DNA from: Micromonospora sicca
GTDB lineage: Bacteria > Actinomycetota > Actinomycetes > Mycobacteriales > Micromonosporaceae
Assembly (NCBI RefSeq): GCF_003172935.1
Contig: NZ_QGKS01000169.1
Coordinates: 1 to 40,145, forward strand
Length of the DNA: 40,145 bases
Reading direction: 5' to 3'
Part shown: positions 8,512 through 14,197 of the stretch, one piece after another
Numbering within the stretch: the stretch's first letter is position 1
Layout: each line of letters opens with the position of its first letter
Program-made: the position numbers and the translations under genes
The notes under the pieces: model-generated
The model's database searches: none
Seen by the model: only the letters and a program-made list of their open reading frames with translations
What the model was told of the DNA's origin: nothing

Positions 8512-9396
8512 ATGACGACCTCGGCACGGGAGCGGGTTGCGGCCTTATGGGACGCCCACATCGCGGCGTGGCTCAACGGCGAAGATCAACTACCGCCATG
8601 GCTGGAGGGCTGGTTCGACTCCTATGTGGGTGTCGGTCCCGGCGAAGTGACCCGTGAGGGTTTTCCGGAGCCGTACCACGGTGGCCTTCTCGGTCTGGAG
8701 CACACGCCGCGGATGGTGGTGCTCGGCCTGAATCCCGGTGAGTTTCACTCCCGTTTCCAGGGGCGGGACGGCATCTTCGCAAAGGAGATCAAGAAGAACT
8801 TCTCGTACAGCAGATGGGCCACGACATGCCCGTACAACCGGCCACCCTGGACCCTGCCCCATGAGATGGGCCGCAACCAGTACTACCAGGATCGCCTTGA
8901 GTTCACCCGCCGGTGGCTCCAGGAGCCAAGCGCCGATCACCGTGACCTGTTGATCTTCGAGTGCTACCCGTGGCATTCGAAGTCCATCAGGGCTCCGCTG
9001 GAGCCGCCGCCAGAGGTCATCGAGGAGTTCGTGTGGCAGCCGATCGCAGAGCTGCCGGTGCAGGACGTGTTCGCGTTCGGCCGACCGTGGGATGACGTCG
9101 CCCAGGCGCTCGGGCTACGGGAGGCGGGCAAGCTGGGATTTGGCGGCACGGACTACGAGTCAGTGGTGCCCAGCCGGGCGGTGCGGATGTACTCGCTGCC
9201 CTCGGGGCAGCGGTTGGTCGTCGAATGGCATGCCGGTTCGGCCAGGCCGCCGAGCGAGAAGGAGACCGCACTCCTTCGCGATACGCTCGTCGGAGCGGTG
9301 AGCGATGTCCCTAGCGAAAACCCGCCCAGTCCCAGAGCGGGAGCCTCCAGCGATCCGGCCCTCACCCCGGCCTTACCGGAGCAACCGTCGACGTGA
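8512..9396 (+). CDS. Uracil-DNA-glycosylase-superfamily-like protein
   Basis: A 294-aa protein. After an N-terminal helical part it reads MVVLGLNPGEFHS, with Asn74 in G-L-N-P-G. This resembles UDG-fold motif 1 (GxxPG after a hydrophobic strand) as seen in MUG/family-2-like and related enzymes. Further on, DVFAFGRPWDDVAQAL matches the strand-G-x2-helix that follows the core in this fold, and VVEWHAGSARPP (His240) sits where motif 2 (H-P-S) is expected. A conserved-looking middle has LLIFECYPWHSKS. The last ~40 residues are Pro/Ala/Ser-rich and probably disordered. It overlaps the next gene by 4 bp (GTGA), so the two are translated together. If the fold is right, the likely role is base recognition or excision on DNA. 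The family assignment comes from motif order only; the substrate is unknown. Confidence 0.55.
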   Translation: MTTSARERVAALWDAHIAAWLNGEDQLPPWLEGWFDSYVGVGPGEVTREGFPEPYHGGLLGLEHTPRMVVLGLNPGEFHSRFQGRDGIFAKEIKKNFSYSRWATTCPYNRPPWTLPHEMGRNQYYQDRLEFTRRWLQEPSADHRDLLIFECYPWHSKSIRAPLEPPPEVIEEFVWQPIAELPVQDVFAFGRPWDDVAQALGLREAGKLGFGGTDYESVVPSRAVRMYSLPSGQRLVVEWHAGSARPPSEKETALLRDTLVGAVSDVPSENPPSPRAGASSDPALTPALPEQPST

Positions 9397-10307
9397 CCAT
9401 CGCTAGCGATACCGTCGCCACCGCCAGACGGATCGACAAGCTCGGTCAGTACATGGCTGAGCATGTCTTGGGACCATCCGGACAGTGCGTCTGCCCGAGG
9501 CTCGGCAGCTGCCGGCAGAGTGTCCTGGGCGGCCGCCACGCGGCTTCCCAACCGGACGCTGCGTTCGCCGCGGGGCAGCTGTCGCACGTCGGTCACCACT
9601 TCGACCTGATGATCAACGGGCTGCCGACGCGCACCCTGGTCATCGCCATGGAGACCGGGCGGGCACGAGAGGGCGTGACGCTCAAGGAGCGCCACGCCGA
9701 GGTGATGCAGTCCGCCAGCCTGGCGTTCACCGCGCGGAACCCTCATATGCGCGGTGTCACCAGCGCCTTGCGGCTCGCCGTCGGGCGTGACCCCGGGGCC
9801 GATCGGGACGGCGAACACCTACGTCTGGAAGGCGCCCGCTTCCTGGTACACCTCTTCGATGCCTATGCCATGGCCAACATGCGGCTGTGCTCCGCCGTTG
9901 TCAACGGCACGACCAAGTCGCTGGGTAACGCGACGATGAGCCGGAACTGCGCCCCTCACATGGCAGCGACGATCACGATCCTCGAGCCGACCTTGTGCAT
10001 CGTTCAGGGTGTCGAGGTCTACAAGGCGCTCACGGCGCTCATGAGTCGCCGTCGTCAGATTGCACCGCACCTTGAGCAGGCGCGAATCGCGGGCGTCGAT
10101 ACGCTCGTCGCCGCATTCACTCATCCGTCGGCCATGAGGTTGACCGACCACTGGGGGCGGCTGACCAGCGCGCCGTACCTGCTCGGAACGGTCGTTCCGA
10201 CGATCAAGGCCGCGCACCAGGTGGTGACGAGCCGAGGCATGGCGACCAGCAACGTCGTTCAGCCGCAACGTAGACCAGGGGTCATCGACCATCAGCCGCC
10301 GGGGTAG
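9393..10307 (+). CDS. Family-4-like UDG-superfamily protein with Fe-S cysteines
   Basis: A 304-aa protein that starts at GTG inside the upstream stop codon. Cys32, Cys34 and Cys40 cluster near the N-terminus. Cys166 and Cys186 flank a 20-residue segment and are followed by a hydrophobic strand, ILEPTLCIVQGVEVYKAL. THPSAMR (His244-Pro-Ser) then matches the HPS motif. In family 4/5 uracil-DNA glycosylases, four cysteines in this order bind a 4Fe-4S cluster, 'l.P.vvv.lG..a...l' follows the last one, and HPS is motif 2. The position of motif 1 is altered (LVIAMETGR rather than G-E-A-P-G), so activity on uracil is doubtful. Together with the preceding gene it makes a two-gene glycosylase-like operon. 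Its 3' end overlaps the converging ADP-ribosylglycohydrolase gene by 16 bp. Confidence 0.6.
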   Translation: MTIASDTVATARRIDKLGQYMAEHVLGPSGQCVCPRLGSCRQSVLGGRHAASQPDAAFAAGQLSHVGHHFDLMINGLPTRTLVIAMETGRAREGVTLKERHAEVMQSASLAFTARNPHMRGVTSALRLAVGRDPGADRDGEHLRLEGARFLVHLFDAYAMANMRLCSAVVNGTTKSLGNATMSRNCAPHMAATITILEPTLCIVQGVEVYKALTALMSRRRQIAPHLEQARIAGVDTLVAAFTHPSAMRLTDHWGRLTSAPYLLGTVVPTIKAAHQVVTSRGMATSNVVQPQRRPGVIDHQPPG

Positions 10308-11323
10308 CGGCTCCACCAGTGTGGGTCGGTTGCCGGGACGTAGTCGCCTCCGGACGGGCTGTCCTCGATTTCGGTGACGAAGTCGCGGGCCAGGGTGTCG
10401 GCCGGCCAGGCCAACTCCAGCCGGGACAGCCAGTCGACCGGAAGCGCGTCGGGCCCGTGCGTCGTACCCAGCAGGGTGCCAGCCACCGTCGCCACATGAC
10501 CGCCGTCGTTGGCCGAGGCAGCGAACAAGAGCGCGTCGCGGATCGACTTCCGATCGGGGAAGGACAGGGCCACGTAGAGCCCACCGGCCAGTGCCGACGC
10601 CGCCTTCGCGTCGGGCGCGAGGCGAGCCAGCTCGGATCGCTGGCCGGGCCGTGACCGGGCGGCGGCCAGTGCCAGAGCCAGCGACCGTACCGCCCCCTCT
10701 GATCGTTCCTCGTCCGCCGGAAGCACCCGGTCAACGGCGGCATCGAGGTGCTCACCCGAAGCCACCAGGCGAACGATTTCCACGCCGAGCCTGGCAGCGG
10801 CTAACGCTTCTCCGCCGTGGGTGAGTGCGGCGATGGCCGCGGGGTCCAGCGGACGGCCCAGGGCGACCGGCAGGGTACGGGTGAGAGCGTGCGCCCCGAT
10901 GCTCTTGCCGGCCGGCTTGTCGATGGAGCCCATGGTCTGGCCCTGCAACGTCGCGACCGTTGCCGGCGCTGAGCCGCGCCGCTCCGCCAACGCCGGCACC
11001 TTCGTCAGCCAGCCGTTCGGCCAATCCGCCTCGTCCCACACTTTCAACCCAGGGATGCCCTGGATGGCAGCCCAGCGGGTGTATGACCGCCAGACAACAA
11101 TGGGCGGAGACGAGATCCCCTTGTGCATGCCCCGGATGTGGGCGCGGATCAGGCCGTCGATGGTGAAGCAGGCGAGCTGTCCGGCGCTGGTCGCCAAGAG
11201 CGGCCCGGACGCCGGCACGTTGCCGCCCGTCGCGCCGATCGCGTCACCGAGCATCAGCCCGAGCACGCAGCCCCGAGCGGTTGCGAGCTGCTCTGCCGTC
11301 ACCTTGGTCATTTCGCGAATCAT
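10292..11323 (-). CDS. ADP-ribosylglycohydrolase (DraG/ARH) family protein, degenerate motifs
   Basis: About 343 aa. The family signature near the N-terminus is clear (ARGCVLGLMLGDAIGA). A C-terminal block, ANDGGHVATVAGTLLGTTHG, matches the family's metal-binding 'GxDxDTxAxxxGallGaxxG'. In active enzymes two Mg2+ ions are held by Asp/Thr in a 'TDDT' loop and in this C-terminal motif. Here the first loop reads FTIDGLIRAH and the second lacks the D-x-D-T order, so hydrolysis may be lost or altered. The family removes ADP-ribose from proteins or nucleic acids. The start is uncertain: MIREMTK (11323) is used, but 11338 and 11311 are alternatives and none has a good ribosome site. It is probably the last gene of a minus-strand operon with the small protein and DivIVA genes, with which it overlaps. 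Confidence 0.75.
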   Translation of the reverse strand: MIREMTKVTAEQLATARGCVLGLMLGDAIGATGGNVPASGPLLATSAGQLACFTIDGLIRAHIRGMHKGISSPPIVVWRSYTRWAAIQGIPGLKVWDEADWPNGWLTKVPALAERRGSAPATVATLQGQTMGSIDKPAGKSIGAHALTRTLPVALGRPLDPAAIAALTHGGEALAAARLGVEIVRLVASGEHLDAAVDRVLPADEERSEGAVRSLALALAAARSRPGQRSELARLAPDAKAASALAGGLYVALSFPDRKSIRDALLFAASANDGGHVATVAGTLLGTTHGPDALPVDWLSRLELAWPADTLARDFVTEIEDSPSGGDYVPATDPHWWSRYPGG

Positions 11324-11579
11324 AGGGGCGGGCAGCACTTGAGCGTTTCGGGGTCGAGGTGCTGGTGGCGGGGCGGAGGCCGGAGAGTTGGACGTAGACC
11401 TCGCGCTTGGCGGTTGCCCGGCCGGCGCGATTGATGACGTAGCCGGTCAGCCAGACCCAACCGGAGTACGTCGGCCGGTCGCAGACCGACACGACGCGGA
11501 GCGTCAGGGCGCGGTCCCCGGCGAACTGCACCGAGGCCCGGCCGTCGATAATCAGCAGGTCACCGGGGGAGGGGCGCAC
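11244..11579 (-). CDS. Small conserved-looking protein
   Basis: An open frame of 111 codons whose GTG start lies 2 bp after the stop of the DivIVA gene. The first ~70 residues look like a compact beta-rich domain: RPSPGDLLIIDGRASVQFAG, then LTLRVVSVC and TYSGWVWLTGYVINRAG. I recall similar short 'SVQF...Y.GW.WL.GY' proteins as common hypotheticals in Micromonosporaceae and Streptomyces; no function is known to me. The last ~40 residues are basic, low-complexity and overlap the start of the ADP-ribosylglycohydrolase gene, so the true stop could reflect a recent extension. A longer upstream extension of this frame (to 12080) is rejected. Confidence 0.5.
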   Translation of the reverse strand: MRPSPGDLLIIDGRASVQFAGDRALTLRVVSVCDRPTYSGWVWLTGYVINRAGRATAKREVYVQLSGLRPATSTSTPKRSSAARPYDSRNDQGDGRAARNRSGLRARADAR

Positions 11580-11581
11580 GG

Positions 11582-11875
11582 CTACCAGCGGCCCTCGTTG
11601 GTGTGGTACTCCTGCGGCGGCCGGCACTCCCGGGCGTGCATGGTCTGCCAGTCGCGCAGCGCCCGCTTGAGCCGGTCGTTCTCCTGGCTGAGCATCCGTA
11701 CCTCCTGGTGGAGGTCGTTCAGCTCGTCGGCCACCTGGGCCTGGAACTCGCGTACCTGATCGGGGTCGGTGCCGCGCCGACGCGGGTCGAACGTGCGGGT
11801 CCGCACCTCGTGCGGCGTCAACCGGGCCGGGTGACCGGTCCCGTAGAGCTGGCCGCCTCGATACATCTGGGCCAC
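11582..11875 (-). CDS. DivIVA-domain coiled-coil protein
   Basis: A 97-aa protein. After a short N-terminus it has TPHEVRTRTFDPRRRGTDPD, closely following the DivIVA consensus (T-P-x-E-V-x-x-x-x-F-x-x-x-x-x-G-Y-D). A coiled coil follows over about residues 42-75 (heptad-like QVADELNDLHQEVRMLSQEN). DivIVA proteins bind curved membrane at poles and septa and recruit partners. This one is short, lacks the usual long second coiled coil, and has a charged tail. The GTG start at 11875 has AAGGA about 6 nt upstream. It is the first gene of a probable minus-strand operon with the small protein and the ADP-ribosylglycohydrolase. Confidence 0.75.
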   Translation of the reverse strand: MAQMYRGGQLYGTGHPARLTPHEVRTRTFDPRRRGTDPDQVREFQAQVADELNDLHQEVRMLSQENDRLKRALRDWQTMHARECRPPQEYHTNEGRW

Positions 11876-12190
11876 GGCGGTCCTTTCCTGGGCAGGCGGG
11901 AGCGGGGTAGGTCCTTTCGGTGCGTCTGGAAGGGCGGGCCGTCCGCATGCCGGCCGCGGACGGCCCGCCCGCTCCGCCGCCGCAGCTCAGATCAGCGGTA
12001 CGACAGCGGAGCAGTCCGGTGGGTCGGGACGGGCACGCGCACCCGCCCCGACCAGGGGGATGAGCCGAACTCGTTGCCACGCGAGGTGCGACTCGCGATC
12101 AACCATATATGCCTAAGTAGCGGAAGGCAACGCTCGGTTGTCTGGCCAGTGCGTGTCGTGATCAAATTGGCGTGCCACGCGAGGAGTGCC
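11876..12190. other. Divergent intergenic region (DivIVA / GntR)
   Basis: 315 bp between divergent starts. An 11-bp direct repeat, GCCACGCGAGG, occurs at 12076-12086 and 12174-12184, the second copy overlapping the ribosome site (GAGGAG, 12181-12186) of the GntR gene. A locally AT-rich patch lies around 12103-12115. TTGTCT at 12138-12143 is a possible -35 for the + gene, but no well-spaced -10 is visible. No ORF here looks coding. Confidence 0.4.
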
Positions 12191-12430
12191 ATGCCACAGA
12201 CACCGGACTACATCCGGATCTCGGACGAGATCATCAGTGACCTGCGCAGCGGAAAGGTCCAGCCAGGGGACAAGTTGCCCTCTATCGCTGACATGTCTGA
12301 CCGCTTCGGGGTCAGCTCATCGACCATCCAGATGGTCTATGTCCGGCTGGAAGCGCTGCGGGTGATCCGGCGGCAGCAGGGCAAGGGCATCTTCATCACT
12401 GATCCGAAGACGTGGATGCGTGAACCCTGA
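12191..12430 (+). CDS. GntR-family mini-regulator
   Basis: A 79-aa protein that is essentially one GntR winged helix. It reads PDYIRISDEIISDLRSGKVQ, GDKLPSIADMSDRFGVSSST, an IQMVYVRLEALRVIRRQQGKG wing, and a short tail. There is no effector-binding domain, so it is a stand-alone DNA binder of the YtrA/short-GntR or integrative-element type. The ATG at 12191 follows GAGGAG (12181-12186). The gene lies just before the XRE-ImmA gene on the same strand (50 bp gap, with its own promoter in that gap) and diverges from the DivIVA gene. It could control either. Small GntR proteins of this kind are frequent on actinomycete integrative elements. Confidence 0.85.
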   Translation: MPQTPDYIRISDEIISDLRSGKVQPGDKLPSIADMSDRFGVSSSTIQMVYVRLEALRVIRRQQGKGIFITDPKTWMREP

Positions 12431-12464
12431 CGTTCCTTGCGTTGACCCATTCGGCCGCCGATGT

Positions 12465-12479
12465 GTGCGATTATCGCAC
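12465..12479 (+). promoter_or_regulatory. Operator palindrome and -10 of the XRE-ImmA/PIN operon
   Basis: GTGCGATTATCGCAC is a perfect inverted repeat (7-bp arms, 1-nt spacer) ending 1 nt before the ATG at 12481. The candidate -10, GATTAT (12469-12474), sits in its centre, 6 nt from the start codon, so the transcript would be leaderless. TTGACC at 12442-12447 is a -35-like box but is 21 nt away, which is long. A repressor bound to the palindrome would block RNA polymerase. The natural candidate is the XRE domain encoded immediately downstream. Confidence 0.6.
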
Positions 12480-12480
12480 C

Positions 12481-13581
12481 ATGGTTGATGACCGGGAGTG
12501 GAGTGCGGTCGGCGAGCAGGTGCGTCAGGTGCGCCTGTCGATGGGGATGTCCCAGAACGAGCTGGCTCGCGCCGTGGGCCTCGACCGCACGATGCTCGCC
12601 AAGGTGGAGGCAGGCACTCGGCGTCTCGACGCCTTTGAGCTGCTCAAGTTGTCGTCGGCACTCGGCGTCTCGATGGATTACCTCATCGAGCCCAAGCCGG
12701 AGGTGCTCTCCCGCCGGTCCGCTCAGATCACCGAGGACAGCGACTCCCAGGTGGCGCGATCATCGCAGCGGCTGGAGATCGCGCTTACCGAGTGGTTGCG
12801 CGAGCTACGACAGCTGATCAGTCATGGCGTGCTGCGGAGCCGACCGGTGCTTCGATATCCCGGCGCCGTGGCGTCTGAGGCGCAGGCCAGAGAGGCGGCG
12901 CTTTGGGTGCGCCAGCAGCTCGGCCTCGGGGACGGACCGATCGACAGCGTAGTAGAGGTGTGCGAGCGCGCGGGACAGTTCATCCTCGTTACCGATGTGC
13001 CTGGGGATGGAGCGTCGCTGGTTGACGGTGACGTCGCGGCGGCAGTGGTCAGCACCACCGGAGATCCGGGTCGGCGGCGCGCGACCGCGGCACATGAGCT
13101 GGGCCATCTCGTCATCGGTGATGAGTATTCGAGCGATCTTGGCGTGCACGCATCCCGAGCTGATCGGGAGGCCGCTATCGACGCGTTCGCCGCGGAGTTG
13201 CTGTTGCCCGTATCGGTGCTGGGCGGGCAGCAGGAGGTACCCGGCGGCCTGACCCGCGACCGGTTGGTGGAGGTTGCCGCCCGATACCGGGTGTCGTGGT
13301 CACTGGCGCTTCGGCAGGCCGTCCGGTCAAGGCTGATCGACACCGCGACGCGTGCCGCCTGGAGCCAGTCTCGCCCGACACATGCTGAATTCATGGAAGC
13401 GCTGGGGTGGGCTCCCCAACCGGATCTCTTCTCGGTACGAGTGCCTCCGAGCTACGCCCATGCCGTGATGGAGGCATGGCGAGGTGGCTGGATCACCCGG
13501 GTGCGAGCGGTCGAACTGATGCACGGACAGATCGCCGAGTCGGACCTGCCCGAGAGCGGCGAGCTGGAGATCGAGCCGTGA
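12481..13581 (+). CDS. XRE-family HTH fused to ImmA/IrrE metallopeptidase
   Basis: A 366-aa protein. Residues ~8-68 form an XRE helix-turn-helix (VRQVRLSMGMSQNELARAVG, then RTMLAKVEAGTR). A linker follows, then an ImmA/IrrE peptidase with the zinc motif H205-E-L-G-H209 and the downstream DAFAAELLLPVSVL segment that carries the third ligand in this family. Members cut or inactivate a repressor or antitoxin; where HTH and peptidase are fused they often regulate their own operon. The ATG at 12481 is chosen over an upstream in-frame start because it begins the HTH fold and sits exactly downstream of the palindrome-containing leaderless promoter. It overlaps the PIN gene by 4 bp (GTGA), so the two form one unit, of a kind described as toxin-antitoxin-like. 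Confidence 0.88.
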   Translation: MVDDREWSAVGEQVRQVRLSMGMSQNELARAVGLDRTMLAKVEAGTRRLDAFELLKLSSALGVSMDYLIEPKPEVLSRRSAQITEDSDSQVARSSQRLEIALTEWLRELRQLISHGVLRSRPVLRYPGAVASEAQAREAALWVRQQLGLGDGPIDSVVEVCERAGQFILVTDVPGDGASLVDGDVAAAVVSTTGDPGRRRATAAHELGHLVIGDEYSSDLGVHASRADREAAIDAFAAELLLPVSVLGGQQEVPGGLTRDRLVEVAARYRVSWSLALRQAVRSRLIDTATRAAWSQSRPTHAEFMEALGWAPQPDLFSVRVPPSYAHAVMEAWRGGWITRVRAVELMHGQIAESDLPESGELEIEP

Positions 13582-14126
13582 GCCTGCCGTCGACAGCGGC
13601 TCGGGTGCTGGTGCTCGACACCATGTGTCTCAGCCACTTCACCCTGGCGGACCGACTTGATGTGCTCCAGCACCTGCTCGTCGATGCAGAGTGCTGGACG
13701 ACCAGGGTCGTGATCGAAGAGCTGCGTGCAGGAGCTGCGGCCTATCCCGCTCTGGCCGCGACCTGCGAGGTGGACTGGCTCAGCGTTGCTCAACTGGACA
13801 CCCTCAACGAGATCAGATGCTTCACGAAGTGGGCCACCCGGATCGGAGCAGGCGACCGTGACCTCGGAGAGGCATCAGTCATTGCCGCTGCGGAGCTGCG
13901 CGGCGGCATCGCCATCACTGACGACCGGGAAGCCACGCGGGTGGCTCGTGCTCATGAGGCGGAAGTGCACGGAACGATCTGGCTGCTGGCCCGGGCCTGC
14001 CGCGACGGGAAGCAGACCGCGGTGAGCACGGGAAATCTCATCGACGCTCTGCGCTCCACGGGTGCCAGGTTGCCTTGCACGGGAGCGCAGTTCCCCGACT
14101 TCGCGCGTCGCCACAAGTTGCTGTAG
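13578..14126 (+). CDS. PIN-domain putative RNase, partner of XRE-ImmA
   Basis: A 182-aa protein starting at GTG in the stop codon of the upstream gene. The acidic residues of a PIN nuclease appear in order: Asp14 (VLVLDTMCLSHF), Glu47/Glu48 (VVIEELRAG), Asp93/Asp95 with Glu98 (AGDRDLGEASVIAAA) and Asp115/Asp116 (IAITDDREA). PIN proteins usually cut RNA as VapC-type toxins, but some act on other targets. Translational coupling to an HTH-peptidase suggests the upstream product controls it. It ends 71 bp before pglX. The VapB-like antitoxin gene about 6 kb away is not adjacent and is unlikely to be its cognate partner. Confidence 0.75.
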   Translation: MSLPSTAARVLVLDTMCLSHFTLADRLDVLQHLLVDAECWTTRVVIEELRAGAAAYPALAATCEVDWLSVAQLDTLNEIRCFTKWATRIGAGDRDLGEASVIAAAELRGGIAITDDREATRVARAHEAEVHGTIWLLARACRDGKQTAVSTGNLIDALRSTGARLPCTGAQFPDFARRHKLL

Positions 14127-14166
14127 CTGCGGGTTCGCCACAGTCTCGGCCCTAACGGGTAGGTCC

Positions 14167-14195
14167 GTCCCGCCGACGGGACGACTAGAGTCGTC
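14167..14195 (+). promoter_or_regulatory. pglX promoter with two inverted repeats
   Basis: The -10 TAGAGT (14186-14191) is 6 nt from the GTG start of pglX, so a leaderless transcript is likely. It is embedded in GACGACT-AG-AGTCGTC (14180-14195), a perfect 7-2-7 palindrome. Just upstream, GTCCCG-CCGA-CGGGAC (14167-14182) is a second perfect 6-4-6 repeat, overlapping the first by 3 nt. Together they cover the -35 to +1 region, a plausible binding site for a repressor. This would suit a methyltransferase that can be toxic if expressed out of turn. Confidence 0.5.
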
Positions 14196-14197
14196 GC

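Noticed and set aside
11244..12080. Minus-strand frame of 278 codons covering the DivIVA gene
   Set aside because: Only the part after 11579 looks coding; the upstream part is Arg/Pro-rich shadow of the DivIVA frame and of the intergenic region.
7617..14126. VapB (7617-7820) and the PIN gene (13578-14126) as a split VapBC pair
   Set aside because: They are on opposite strands, about 6 kb apart, and the PIN gene is already coupled to an XRE-ImmA gene.
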